Shown: in pieces, positions 7,674 to 16,217 of the stretch | Numbering within the stretch: position 1 is the stretch's first letter | Layout of the letters: every line of letters starts with the position of its first letter | NCBI GenBank assembly: GCA_020060215.1 | Contig: JAGVAP010000046.1 | Coordinates: 1-62,954 of the forward strand | Direction of reading: 5' to 3' | Source of the DNA: Deltaproteobacteria bacterium | GTDB taxonomy: Bacteria; Desulfobacterota; DSM-4660; Desulfatiglandales; HGW-15 | DNA: 62,954 bases | Made by a program: the position numbers and the translations under genes | Notes under the pieces: generated by a model | What the model was told of the DNA's origin: nothing | Databases searched by the model: none | The model's input: only the letters and a program-made list of their open reading frames with translations

Positions 7674-8276
7674 CTAGATGTTGATGACTTCGTCCGCCAC
7701 TTGCATGGAGGTGACGATGTCGAGCATGTTGGTGGTCTGGCCCGCCTGTTTTCGATCGATCAGCCCGAAGTGGGTCAGACAGGTTCCGCAGACCAGGAGA
7801 TCCACCCCCAGATCCTCAAGCTCCCGGAGGCTCGGCAGGACCTCTGCGCCCTCCACGGCCATCTTCACGCCGTTGTTCACCAGGACGAGCCGCCATAAGT
7901 CAGGGCCCATTTCCTTCAGGGTCTTCAGAAAGCTGGCCATCAGCTTGAGGCCCAGCTCGTCGTCGCCGCGCCCCATCCGATCGGTGGTGATCATGATCAT
8001 GATCTTTTTCTGGCTCGCACATTCTCGGGGTGCAGTGGCTGCAGGAGCGGCTGCAGCCTCTCCGGATTTCGTGCCGGTGATCCGAAATTCGGACCCGGCT
8101 TCCTCAACGGAGACCTGAAAGCCCTGGGAGTCCAGGAACCGGGAGACGTTCTCCCGGGCCGCCGCGTTAGCCACCCTCACCTCGATCCGGTCGGGATGTT
8201 CCTTTTCAATCAGGCTCTTTGTCTGCAGAACAGGGGCGGGGCAGGCCAGCCCCCTGCAATCCAGAAGTGTTCCCAT
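7674..8276 (-). CDS. yedF: YedF-family sulfurtransferase-like selenium metabolism protein
   Basis: The 200-residue protein joins an N-terminal TusA-like domain (about 1-70, with LDCRGLACPAPVLQTK carrying the catalytic-type cysteine) to a C-terminal DsrE-like domain (about 90-200) containing MIMITTDRMGRGDDELG, NNGVKMA and VCGTCLTHFG. This architecture is the YedF family, found with selenium utilisation genes and thought to handle persulfide or perselenide. A linker of alanines (about 73-83) separates the domains. It is the last gene of the minus-strand run starting at 14669, and its start lies inside the preceding gene. Confidence 0.88.
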   Translation of the reverse strand: MGTLLDCRGLACPAPVLQTKSLIEKEHPDRIEVRVANAAARENVSRFLDSQGFQVSVEEAGSEFRITGTKSGEAAAAPAATAPRECASQKKIMIMITTDRMGRGDDELGLKLMASFLKTLKEMGPDLWRLVLVNNGVKMAVEGAEVLPSLRELEDLGVDLLVCGTCLTHFGLIDRKQAGQTTNMLDIVTSMQVADEVINI

Positions 8277-9144
8277 ATCTTCTATCTTCCTCCTTTAAGA
8301 TCTCCTCCGCAGCTCCGGAAATGTGCCGGATGATCTCGATCACCTGCGTTGCCGGAGTCGGCCGGGCTCGTCTTCCGGCGAGCCGGTTGATTTTCGCCGC
8401 AAGCGTTGCCGCTTCCGGGATATCCCTGCCCGATGCGATGAGGGCCGAAACGATCCCGGTCAGGGTGTCGCCGGTGCCTCCGATCGGCTCCAGGGCTTCT
8501 TCCGACGGATGATCAACCGTGGCAAGGATGCCGTCCCTGGAAGCCACATAATCCCGGGATCCTTTCACCAGGAGGTACCGGGATGCATTGCAGTGTTCGT
8601 AGGCGCGCGCGATCAGCTCGGGGATCTTGTTGTCCTCGTGGAGGATGAATCCCCGCGTGTAGAAAGGATGGGGCGCCTCCTCATCCGCCAGAAAGGCCAG
8701 CTCGCCCACGTCCGGGGTGAAAAGATCGTAAGCTTCAGCCTGGCCGCTCATCTTGGCCGCATACATGAAACCGGCATCCGCAATCAGGACCGGTCGCCGC
8801 TTCATCTCCTCCACGGCAAAAAGCACCCGGTTGTACCAGTCCACATCCGGCTGCAGGTAATGGAAGGTGACGGCACGAAAATCGGTGCGTCCGAGATTCC
8901 CGGTAAGATGTTCGTAAAGGATTCTGCTGCCGCGGCCGAGACCCGTGTCGCCAACGAGATACGCATAAGGGGGAGGCAGATGCAGGGTCTCTGCAGCCAT
9001 GATGGAAGCGGCCAGGAGAGCAGCCGTTCCCCGGTTCACGGGGATGCGTTTTTTCTCGATCACGATTCGGTCATCGTCCAGGCAGACATCTCCCGAAAGC
9101 AGGGGGAATTCTTCATCAGGAACAGTGCCGACTACTGCAAGCAT
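8206..9144 (-). CDS. YjeF-C/ribokinase-like kinase or NAD(P)HX dehydratase homolog
   Basis: About 312 residues with an alpha/beta layout recalling the ADP-dependent NAD(P)H-hydrate dehydratase/ribokinase superfamily: LVGDTGLGRGSRILYEHL in the first half, LIADAGFMY and FTPDVGELAFLADEE in the middle, and the anion-hole motif PIGGTGDTLTGIVSAL near the C-terminus. Starting at ATG 9144 gives MLAVVGTVPDEEFPLLSG; the frame is open further upstream but that part overlaps the DUF3343 gene. It overlaps the DUF3343 gene by 13 bp and runs 71 bp into yedF. The conserved operon position suggests a role in selenium/sulfur carrier metabolism; the substrate is unknown. Confidence 0.7.
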   Translation of the reverse strand: MLAVVGTVPDEEFPLLSGDVCLDDDRIVIEKKRIPVNRGTAALLAASIMAAETLHLPPPYAYLVGDTGLGRGSRILYEHLTGNLGRTDFRAVTFHYLQPDVDWYNRVLFAVEEMKRRPVLIADAGFMYAAKMSGQAEAYDLFTPDVGELAFLADEEAPHPFYTRGFILHEDNKIPELIARAYEHCNASRYLLVKGSRDYVASRDGILATVDHPSEEALEPIGGTGDTLTGIVSALIASGRDIPEAATLAAKINRLAGRRARPTPATQVIEIIRHISGAAEEILKEEDRRYGNTSGLQGAGLPRPCSADKEPD

Positions 9145-9686
9145 CGCCGTTTCATCTCCTCGTACGCGAGCTGAAGAGCATACCCGCAAAGGGTGTGCCC
9201 TATCTCTCTGGGGCTTGGCGCCTCGGCCAGAGATTTCCCAACCATCTCCTTTGCCAGGTAAGGGACGTCAGGGCATCCCCCGCCGGATATGTTGACAATC
9301 GTGCGAGTACTCTTCTCAATGGTCAGTTTCATGTTGGCCGCCCGGACCATGAGGTACTCACCGAAATCCTTCACCTGGTAAAGATCCACGGGCTGCAGGA
9401 GAGGGCTGTCCACGGGCACGACCTGCATGGGAGAAAGACCTCCCTTCTGAAGCAGCCTCAGGATATTGAGCTCCTCGATCAGCGGGAACTCGATGACCAG
9501 GTCGCAACCCGTCCGGATCTCCGGGGGCGGCCCCATGACCCGGATCGACCATCCTTCCCCTTTCAACAGGTTCTCGGCCCGGATGACCTCGCTGGTGTTT
9601 TCAAATACCAGGATGCCGCGATCAGCGCTCTCTTTCTTCCTGGAGGTTTCCGTCCTCTCCTTCTTCAGAAAGCCGAGAAAGGGCAT
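9132..9686 (-). CDS. DUF3343-containing putative Se/S carrier protein
   Basis: Translation from ATG 9686 (ribosome binding site GGAGTG 5 bp upstream) gives 184 residues beginning MPFLGFLKKERTETS. Residues about 20-90 carry the DUF3343 pattern GILVFENTSEVIRAENLLK, then RTGCDLVIEF. The C-terminal half contains NISGGGCPDVPYLAKEMVG, whose glycine-cysteine motif is a plausible persulfide site. DUF3343 proteins commonly accompany TusA, YedE and YedF. An upstream open extension to 9962 lies within tusA in another frame and is not real coding. It is packed 2 bp after tusA. Confidence 0.75.
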   Translation of the reverse strand: MPFLGFLKKERTETSRKKESADRGILVFENTSEVIRAENLLKGEGWSIRVMGPPPEIRTGCDLVIEFPLIEELNILRLLQKGGLSPMQVVPVDSPLLQPVDLYQVKDFGEYLMVRAANMKLTIEKSTRTIVNISGGGCPDVPYLAKEMVGKSLAEAPSPREIGHTLCGYALQLAYEEMKRRCLQ

Positions 9687-9688
9687 CG

Positions 9689-9907
9689 TCACTCCTTCCT
9701 GATGCTGATCCGGTATGCTTCGCCTTCTTCCTGCTCCGACCGGACCTCCCATCCCTGGCTCGCGGCGGCCCTGGTCACGTTCTCCTTGGAAGTCTCCGTA
9801 TCCACCAGAATCTGAATCTCGCCCCTGCCGAGCTTCTTCATCTCCTCCAGGGTCATCAAAACAGGCTGGGGACAGCTCAATCCTCTTGCGTCCACTGTCT
9901 GGCTCAT
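9689..9907 (-). CDS. tusA: TusA-family sulfur carrier protein
   Basis: A 72-residue protein with the complete TusA signature VDARGLSCPQPVLMTLEEM; the cysteine of CPxP carries the persulfide in characterised members. The length is standard for the family. It lies between yedE (12 bp upstream) and the DUF3343 gene, the arrangement seen in selenium or thiosulfate handling operons, where TusA accepts sulfur or selenium from the YedE channel. Confidence 0.92.
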   Translation of the reverse strand: MSQTVDARGLSCPQPVLMTLEEMKKLGRGEIQILVDTETSKENVTRAAASQGWEVRSEQEEGEAYRISIRKE

Positions 9908-9919
9908 GGTGAACCCTCC

Positions 9920-11050
9920 TTATGCAGTCCTTGTTCTCATGGTGAAACCGATGAAAAGGCAAACCAGAAGCCCGATCACGACCGCTGCAATGCCGTGAGG
10001 CCCCACTCCGTCAGGGGAGCTCGCAAGGCCGAAATTGTGCGCAAAGCCGGCGCCCACGATCATCCCCATCACAAACACCGCCGCATCCCCGTCCCCTTCT
10101 CCGGCGAGAAACAGCTGCCGCCCGGGGCATCCGCCCGCCAGGGCGAAGGCAAGGCCGGCTACGACCATGCCCCCGAAATTCCACAGAGACATGGTATGGG
10201 CAATAGGCTGCTTGGCAAAGCCCGGGTGGAACTGCCCCAGGATCAGGTTCATGACGAAGGCGAATACCACGAGCCCCAACAGGCCCAAGAGGAGATGAGT
10301 CTGCCGAAACAGCAGGAGATCCCGGAAGGCGCCCATGGTGCAGAAGCGGCTCCTCTGGGCCAGAAAGCCTACGGCAAGCCCGATCACGAGCGAGACAAGA
10401 AGAGGCGCATGCTGGGACCCTGGACCTTTGGCGCTGTAAAAGAGAATCCCGCTTTGGGGTTGATCCTTGATCTGGGGAAAGAGGAGCATCAGCACCAGGA
10501 ACCCGAGCATACTGAGCGGCAGCAGCCACCCGACGGACGTGTAGGTCTTGGTGGCCCGTCCGAGGTTGTAGCCTCCTTTCAGAAAGAGGGTGCCGATCCA
10601 GATGCCGCCGATCAGGCCCAGAATTCCAAAGATCGCATTGCCGTCCCCAGCGGAGAATCGCAGGAGTGCCCGCCACGGGCACCCGAGGAAGACGAGAGCG
10701 CCGATCATGGCGAATGCGCCGAGGATGAACCTCACAATCGGCGCCGATCCGGCCCTGGGCCGGAACTCCTTGAACGAATACGCTGCAATCAAAGACCCCA
10801 GGACGAATCCCATGATCTCCGGACGCATGTACTGGACCGCTGCGGCCCTGTGGAGCCCGACCGCGCCTGCAATGTCTCTCTCCATGCAGGCCACGCAGAT
10901 TCCCATGTTTCCGGGGTTGCCCCATTTCTGAAGCAGCGCGGCAAAGACGCCGATAAAGCCTCCGACCGCAATAATCCCCCATCTTGCCGCAAAGATGTTC
11001 CTGATCCGGCCACTGCTTTTCACAACAACCTCACTCGCTGCCTGAACCAT
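9920..11050 (-). CDS. yedE: YeeE/YedE-family sulfur/selenium transporter
   Basis: A 376-residue polytopic membrane protein (about nine or ten hydrophobic segments) with the family's conserved cysteine motifs: GICVACMERDIAGA, FLGCPWRALLRF, RSRFCTMGAFRDLL and LAGGCPGRQLFLAGEGDGDA. In the thiosulfate importer YeeE such cysteines relay the substrate through the membrane. The long form with the N-terminal CVACMERD segment is the YedE type associated with selenium metabolism. It is followed at once by tusA, DUF3343, kinase-like and yedF genes, and preceded 78 bp upstream by an ABC importer on the same strand, so uptake and intracellular handling may be one operon. Confidence 0.9.
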   Translation of the reverse strand: MVQAASEVVVKSSGRIRNIFAARWGIIAVGGFIGVFAALLQKWGNPGNMGICVACMERDIAGAVGLHRAAAVQYMRPEIMGFVLGSLIAAYSFKEFRPRAGSAPIVRFILGAFAMIGALVFLGCPWRALLRFSAGDGNAIFGILGLIGGIWIGTLFLKGGYNLGRATKTYTSVGWLLPLSMLGFLVLMLLFPQIKDQPQSGILFYSAKGPGSQHAPLLVSLVIGLAVGFLAQRSRFCTMGAFRDLLLFRQTHLLLGLLGLVVFAFVMNLILGQFHPGFAKQPIAHTMSLWNFGGMVVAGLAFALAGGCPGRQLFLAGEGDGDAAVFVMGMIVGAGFAHNFGLASSPDGVGPHGIAAVVIGLLVCLFIGFTMRTRTA

Positions 11051-11128
11051 TCCTCTCTCCTCCTTTCTCCCGAGCGCGACCGTGGCTGAGAGAGCCGTTC
11101 CATCGGCGTGGACTCCAACCCGGCTCGG

Positions 11129-12136
11129 CTATTTGCCCATCTCCTTGTTCGCCTTCTCCATGAAACTCTGGTCAATAACGGCTCTGAAAGGAACAGACTT
11201 CTTGATAATACCGTTGTCCCTGCAGAACTTCTCAACCGTGTTGTATCCCTTCTCCGTGAAGAGGCCGTCTCTCGAAAGCGATCTTCGCAGGGTCGTGATC
11301 AGGGTTGCGTCGATGTTTCTGCCCGGGAAAAAGGGAGAAACCTTTTTCGCCACCTCTTCGGCCGTGTGACAGGACTCCCACAGGATCGCCTTGTAGACGG
11401 CCTTGGCGAATCCCTGGACTTCCCCCGGGTTGCTCTTGATGTACTGGTTCGTCACCTGGACGACCATGGCCTCGTATCGATCGGTCCCGTAGATCTTCGT
11501 ATGCTGGGCGGGAACGGTCGCGTCGACGAGGATGTTTGCGCCTATGGCCAGGAACTCGGGGGCCTTGGTCGCGCGCACGTAGGTCCCGTCGATTGCGCCT
11601 CTCTCCAGGGCCGCCACCTCGGCGCCGTACTCCAGGCTCGCAAAGGTCACGTCCTTGTCGGGATCGAGCCCTTCGCTTTTCAGCACGGTCTTGGCAAAGA
11701 AATAGGGCGCAGATCCGGCCATGCCCGCAAAGATCACCTTCCCTTTCAGCCCGGTGATCTTGTCGATGCCTTTTCGCGTGGCGAACATGTAAGGCTGGTT
11801 ATAGGTGGTGGTCAGGATGACCTTCGTCTCCTGTCCCTTGTCAAAGGCCATGAGGACCGGCTCGAAGCCGATGATGCAAAACTGGGCGTCCCCTTTCAGA
11901 AGCCCCATCAAGGCCACGGGTCCGTCCTTGAAGGTGACGAATTCAACGTCCAGGCCTTGCTCCTTGTAGTACCCGAGCTCTTTGGCAAGATAGACCGGCA
12001 GCCATGTCTCCCCCCTCGTCGCCTCCGCGACGATGATCTTCTTCAACGGGCCGCTTCCCGGGCCGGATGCCCCGAAGGCCGAAAGGGTTGTGAGCATTAG
12101 AGTCAGAACGATGACCGCTGAGGCTAATCTCTTCAA
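11129..12136 (-). CDS. NMT1/SsuA-like ABC transporter substrate-binding protein
   Basis: The 335-residue protein starts with a clear Sec signal peptide (MKRLASAVIVLTLMLTTLSA, cleavage after SAFGA). It has the NMT1/THI5 fold typical of nitrate, taurine or alkanesulfonate binders: WLPVYLAKELGYYKEQGLDVEF, then GDAQFCIIGFEPV, then ITGLKGKVIFAGMAGSAPYFFA. The following permease and ATPase genes (upstream on the minus strand) complete an importer. The ligand is not determined by sequence; the neighbouring YedE/TusA genes favour a sulfur or selenium compound. Confidence 0.85.
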   Translation of the reverse strand: MKRLASAVIVLTLMLTTLSAFGASGPGSGPLKKIIVAEATRGETWLPVYLAKELGYYKEQGLDVEFVTFKDGPVALMGLLKGDAQFCIIGFEPVLMAFDKGQETKVILTTTYNQPYMFATRKGIDKITGLKGKVIFAGMAGSAPYFFAKTVLKSEGLDPDKDVTFASLEYGAEVAALERGAIDGTYVRATKAPEFLAIGANILVDATVPAQHTKIYGTDRYEAMVVQVTNQYIKSNPGEVQGFAKAVYKAILWESCHTAEEVAKKVSPFFPGRNIDATLITTLRRSLSRDGLFTEKGYNTVEKFCRDNGIIKKSVPFRAVIDQSFMEKANKEMGK

Positions 12137-12200
12137 TGTCCGAATCCTCCTTCTCCTTGCGTAAAGTGTGTCCTCAAACCGACGTCCTCATTATTGGCGG

Positions 12201-12992
12201 TCAGCCGACGCTCGGCCGCCATCGGAGGAGATGCTTCTCCAAAAGGTTCAACGCCTTGTTCAGAACCAACCCCGTAACCAGCAGGATGAATATGCACGAC
12301 ATCACGCGATCGATCTGATAGGTGGTGGTTGCGTACTGGATCATCCAGCCCAGGCCCGCGCTCGCCCCCATGTACTCCCCTACGATGGCCCCGAGGAGCG
12401 AGGCCCCCAGCCCTCCGCGAATGCCGGTCATGATCCAGGGGATGCAGGAGGGCAGCGTCACCATCCTCATGATCTGGAAATCGCTTGCGCCCATCATCCG
12501 GATCGCGCCCACGATGTTGGGGTCCACATTCCTGATCCCCCCAAAGGTGCTGAAGAAGACGAGATAAAAAACCAGGAGCCCGGAGAGGAAGATCTTGGAT
12601 TCGATTCCCAGCCCGAACCAGAGGATGAAGATCGGCGCAAGGGCGAGCTTGGGGATCCCGTAAAGTGCCGTGATGGTGGGCTCGAAGATCCGGGCCAGGA
12701 AATCGACCCTGCCGAGGACAAACCCCACGATCACCCCGGCGGCCGTGCCGAGGACCAGGCCGGAGAACGATTCCTGCAGGGTGATGCCCATGTGCTTGAA
12801 TGCCTCTCCCCCAAAGATGAACCGGATCAGGTCTCCCCCGATCTGCGTCGGCTGGCTGATGTAGAAGGGGTTGACGATCTTCTGGGCCGCAACGAGTTCC
12901 CAGCAGAGGAGAACCGCCGCAAAAAACGCCGCAATCATCCCCTTGTTCTTGAGGTGCTCCACGATCCTCTGTTCGTTTCCCGCTCTCTTCAC
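12201..12992 (-). CDS. ABC transporter permease (SsuC/TauC type)
   Basis: 263 residues with about six membrane helices. The cytoplasmic EAA loop that contacts the ATPase reads GASDFQIMRMVTLPSCIPWIMTG, slightly split from the usual pattern, and is followed by GLGASLLGAIVGEYMGASAGLGWM, characteristic of the SsuC/TauC/NrtB group. Its start overlaps the ATPase stop by four bases (ATGA), which indicates translational coupling. Confidence 0.87.
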   Translation of the reverse strand: MKRAGNEQRIVEHLKNKGMIAAFFAAVLLCWELVAAQKIVNPFYISQPTQIGGDLIRFIFGGEAFKHMGITLQESFSGLVLGTAAGVIVGFVLGRVDFLARIFEPTITALYGIPKLALAPIFILWFGLGIESKIFLSGLLVFYLVFFSTFGGIRNVDPNIVGAIRMMGASDFQIMRMVTLPSCIPWIMTGIRGGLGASLLGAIVGEYMGASAGLGWMIQYATTTYQIDRVMSCIFILLVTGLVLNKALNLLEKHLLRWRPSVG

Positions 12993-13834
12993 GATCCCTT
13001 CCCTCCGCCGAGGGATTTGACGACCTCCGCGCTCAGGTCCTCCCAGATGCGTTTGTGGATGCGGATGAACTGAGGCGTGAACTTGGTTTCCACCGCGGAT
13101 CTGGGCCTCGGAAGGGTGATCGGGTACTCCGACTTGACGGTTGCGGGACGCGCGGTGAGGAGGACGACCCTGTCGGCAAGGGTGATCGCCTCGGCCAGAT
13201 CGTGCGTCACAAAGAGGATCGTCTTCCTGGTCTCCTGCCAGATCCTGAGGATGTCCTCCTCCAGCATGTCGCGGGTCTGGACGTCCAGGCCTACAAAGGG
13301 CTCGTCCATGAAGATGATCTCCGGATCATAGGCAAGGGTCCGGATCACCGCGGCCCGCTTCCTCATGCCCCCGGAGAGCTCGAAGGGATAGCTCTTTTCA
13401 AATCCCCGCAGGCTGACCTGTTCGATCAGCCTCTCTGCGATCGCCCTTCTCTGCCGCTTGGCTACACCCCGGATCTCGAGGCCGATCTCGACGTTCTTGA
13501 GCACGTTCCGCCAAGGGAGGAGCGTGTCGGTCTGGGAGATGTGCCCTGTCCTGATGCTTGCGCCCCGGGCCGTATGGCCGTCGATCAGGACCTGACCGGA
13601 ATCCGGCGCATAGAGCCCGGCCAGGATGTTCAAGAGCGTGCTCTTGCCGCATCCGCTGGGTCCCACCATCGCGACAAATTCGTTCCTTCGGATATCCAGC
13701 CTGACGTTGCGGATAGCGGGCACTTCCTCCCGGTTCCTGGACCGGTGCGCCTTGCTCAGGTCTTGAGCTGAGATCAGGATCCGGTCCGGTAATTCGTCAT
13801 CCGCAAGGGCGATCCTATGGCTTGCGAGTGGCAT
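12989..13834 (-). CDS. ABC transporter ATPase (SsuB/TauB type)
   Basis: 281 residues with Walker A GPSGCGKSTLLN, Q-loop ISQTDTLLPW, signature LSGGMRKRAAVIRTLAYDP, Walker B IIFMDEPFVGLD and switch VTHDLAEAI. The signature is the less common LSGGM form. The C-terminal about 60 residues are longer than in minimal SsuB proteins. It overlaps both neighbours: 20 bp with the DUF169 gene upstream and 4 bp with the permease downstream. Confidence 0.88.
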   Translation of the reverse strand: MPLASHRIALADDELPDRILISAQDLSKAHRSRNREEVPAIRNVRLDIRRNEFVAMVGPSGCGKSTLLNILAGLYAPDSGQVLIDGHTARGASIRTGHISQTDTLLPWRNVLKNVEIGLEIRGVAKRQRRAIAERLIEQVSLRGFEKSYPFELSGGMRKRAAVIRTLAYDPEIIFMDEPFVGLDVQTRDMLEEDILRIWQETRKTILFVTHDLAEAITLADRVVLLTARPATVKSEYPITLPRPRSAVETKFTPQFIRIHKRIWEDLSAEVVKSLGGGKGS

Positions 13835-14669
13835 TTCGTCTCCAGTAGTAAGTCTTGCCGGGCTTCACATTCAACCTTGTCCGGTCGCCGCCGGACCTCT
13901 CGATGATCTCTTTCTTCTTTCGGTTTGGCTCCACGCTATTCACCGTCTTGATAACACCGTCGATGACCTTCAAAAACTTCTGGAAGGGCATTCCCACGCC
14001 GAGCTCGGCGTCTCCCCATGCGCATGAAAAGCGAGTGTTCGAGCAAAGGAGAGAGACGTTGATGTCCTGCGTCTGAAAGGAGCGGGCCGTCAGCTCTGCG
14101 CAGACACCCTGCATACCGTTGCATCGGACTTGAGGGGCCGGCCCGAAATGGTAGGCATATCCCTGGATGATTCGCATCGCCTGATACGGACTGCAAATGA
14201 GGATGACCACATCCGGGGGGGTGTCGTGAACAGATAGGGGCTGGACGGCCAATCCACGAACATTCCGCGAAATCAGACTGATCCCGTCGGATGCCGCCCT
14301 GGCCGTCTCTAGGTTCTTGTATAACCCGAAGGAGAGGTATCGATTGCCCGACTTGAAATCGGAGTCCGGTGGAGACATCCCCAGCGCGCGCCTTGCCCCA
14401 GGGCAGTTAACGTCTGCTTTCGTGGCCTTCAAGGCTCGGCCCATGGCGGCGAGCTTCACCATCATGCAGAAGGAAAGGGGGCGCGCCGGAGGAATCGACG
14501 GCGATCGCTCATAGTCGCTTGTGCTGTAGAAGAAGGTTACCCCCACGCTCGGTCTATGCAGCCCAAGCACGCGGCGACTCGTTTCCACGAGCGAATGGAA
14601 GGGATTCTCTTCCATAGTCGCTTCAACAGCCTTCTCGGCCTGGTTCTTGTTTTCAGTAGCAGTGATCAA
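13815..14669 (-). CDS. DUF169-family protein
   Basis: 284 residues matching the DUF169 family: SVGVTFFYSTSDYE, FCMMVKLAAMGRALKAT, YLSFGLYK, PPDVVILICSPYQAMRIIQG, CNGMQGVCAEL and SCAWGDAELGVGMPF. Several conserved cysteines are visible and there is no signal peptide. The family is widespread in strict anaerobes and has no established biochemistry. It is the first gene of the run leading through the ABC importer to yedE-tusA-yedF, and its stop lies inside the start of the ATPase gene, so it probably works with this importer. Confidence 0.8.
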   Translation of the reverse strand: MITATENKNQAEKAVEATMEENPFHSLVETSRRVLGLHRPSVGVTFFYSTSDYERSPSIPPARPLSFCMMVKLAAMGRALKATKADVNCPGARRALGMSPPDSDFKSGNRYLSFGLYKNLETARAASDGISLISRNVRGLAVQPLSVHDTPPDVVILICSPYQAMRIIQGYAYHFGPAPQVRCNGMQGVCAELTARSFQTQDINVSLLCSNTRFSCAWGDAELGVGMPFQKFLKVIDGVIKTVNSVEPNRKKKEIIERSGGDRTRLNVKPGKTYYWRRNATRKP

Positions 14670-15160
14670 ATTGTCCCCTCTCAGACGTATGCTTGAATAC
14701 TAATCCGTCCTTTGAGGGTCCGGTTTCACGGGAACCTTCCTGTTTCCAGGAGTCAGGCTATGCAGAGGGACTTGTAAAAAAGAGACTGATGAGCGGCTCT
14801 GGAAGGAGCCTTTTCAGCATCACCCGTGCCTACCGAACCCGGGTAGAACCTTCGTTGTTACGTCAGGTGAAGCCGAAAAAGCGATGCATGGGAGAATCCC
14901 GAAAGAATTGATGATTAAACAATAACTCCTTCCGCTTGAACAGGCTGAGGGAATTAAGATCAGAGTCTAAAATGGGCATTTCTCTTTGTCAAACAAAAAA
15001 TTCCCCCTGCGGTTCTCTCTCTAAGACTATTGGATGACAACAGGTGACTTGCTTAGCCAAGACCCTCAAGACCGCAATGTGGCTGTTAACCTTTTGCAAG
15101 TTTAGGCTTGACAGCTTTCTGACACCATGTTTTGAATACTGACCACAAGAGAGGGTAGCG
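14670..15160. other. Divergent intergenic region between DUF169 and the molybdate regulator
   Basis: About 490 bp without a credible gene. It contains copy B of the dispersed repeat (14829-14895) and, at 15108-15113, a TTGACA hexamer followed after 17 bp by a weak TTTGAA -10, which could be the promoter of the rightward regulator gene. Confidence 0.4.
14829..14895 (+). repeat. Dispersed intergenic repeat, copy B
   Basis: CCTACCGAACCCGGGTAGA is identical to copy A at 7422. It is followed at the same spacing by ACGTCAGGTGAAGCCGAAAA and GCGATGCATG. A weaker partial match (AGTGAAGCCGGAGAAAAGCG) lies near 20321. Confidence 0.5.
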
Positions 15161-16192
15161 ATGTCCCGTTTGCGCATTTATCGCAATGACAAGAATTGGA
15201 CCCAAGCCGAGCTGGCCCGTCGTTCCGGAGTCTCCCGATCCGGCATCGCCGCCATCGAGAACGGGGCGCTTATTCCATCGGTGCATGCGGCGCTGGCTTT
15301 GGCTCGGTCTCTGGATTGCACGGTTGAGGAATTGTTCAGCGACCACGGGGAAGACACCATCGATTGGGCGTGGAATGGGGCCAATGATTCGCCGGCCTAT
15401 TGGGAAGCCTCTTTCGACCAAACGGTTCTGGCCTTTCCCATTGAACCCCTGCCTTATAGCATTCCGCCGCCTGACGGGTGGTTCGATGGACGTGCGCGAA
15501 AACCGCTTTCTATGGACGTCTCGAGCACGACTTTGATCATAGCCTCATGCGACCCGGCAGCGGGATTTCTTGCGGCCGTGATGAGTTCCAAGACAGGCGT
15601 GCGGCTCTTGCCCTTTCACCGTTCCAGCAACGAAGCGCTTTCTTTGCTCAAACAGGGTGTGGTGCATGTGGCAGGGACCCACCTCCGGGAAATCGATGAA
15701 CCGGGGGGAAATGCATCCGTGGTTCGAGATTTCCTGGGCAGGGGATTTCGTTTGTTGAGGGGCGCCGTCTGGCACGAAGGCATTGCGGTACGCCCCGGTG
15801 AAGGGTTGACCCAGATCAGCAAAGCAGCGTCCCCGCGCATCCGGTGGGTCGGGCGCAAGCATGGTTCCGGCGCCCGGCGGTGCCAGGACAAGGTTCTTCC
15901 GAGCAACAGATCTACCAAAAATGTTGCCCAAAACCATTGGGAAGTAGCCATGGCCGTGCGCCAGGGATGGGTTGACGCGGGTGTCTGCCACCGCTTGGCT
16001 GCCGAACAAGCAGGACTTGAGTTCCTCCATGTGAGCCGGGAAGCATTTGATTTCTGCTACCCCGCTTCCCTTGCCAACGACCCGCGCATCGTGGCCTTCC
16101 GCAAGGTTGTTCGCAGCGCGACCTATCGCAAATGCCTGGCCAGCCTGAAAGGGATAGACACCCAGACGACGGGTGACGAAGAAACGGTTTGA
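15161..16192 (+). CDS. XRE-type HTH regulator with periplasmic-binding-protein-like sensor domain
   Basis: The 343-residue protein has a Cro/CI helix-turn-helix (about residues 5-60: WTQAELARRSGVSRSGIAAIENG) and a C-terminal PBP-like domain (about 110-320) with LIIASCDPAAGFLAAVM, HVAGTHLREID and HWEVAMAVRQGWVDAGV. This is a one-component regulator in which a ModA-related domain senses a ligand directly. It lies 25 bp upstream of modA in the same direction, so molybdate or tungstate or the cofactor is the likely signal. Whether it activates or represses cannot be read from sequence. Confidence 0.82.
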   Translation: MSRLRIYRNDKNWTQAELARRSGVSRSGIAAIENGALIPSVHAALALARSLDCTVEELFSDHGEDTIDWAWNGANDSPAYWEASFDQTVLAFPIEPLPYSIPPPDGWFDGRARKPLSMDVSSTTLIIASCDPAAGFLAAVMSSKTGVRLLPFHRSSNEALSLLKQGVVHVAGTHLREIDEPGGNASVVRDFLGRGFRLLRGAVWHEGIAVRPGEGLTQISKAASPRIRWVGRKHGSGARRCQDKVLPSNRSTKNVAQNHWEVAMAVRQGWVDAGVCHRLAAEQAGLEFLHVSREAFDFCYPASLANDPRIVAFRKVVRSATYRKCLASLKGIDTQTTGDEETV

Positions 16193-16217
16193 CTCACAGT
16201 TAAAGGAGACAGTCAAC

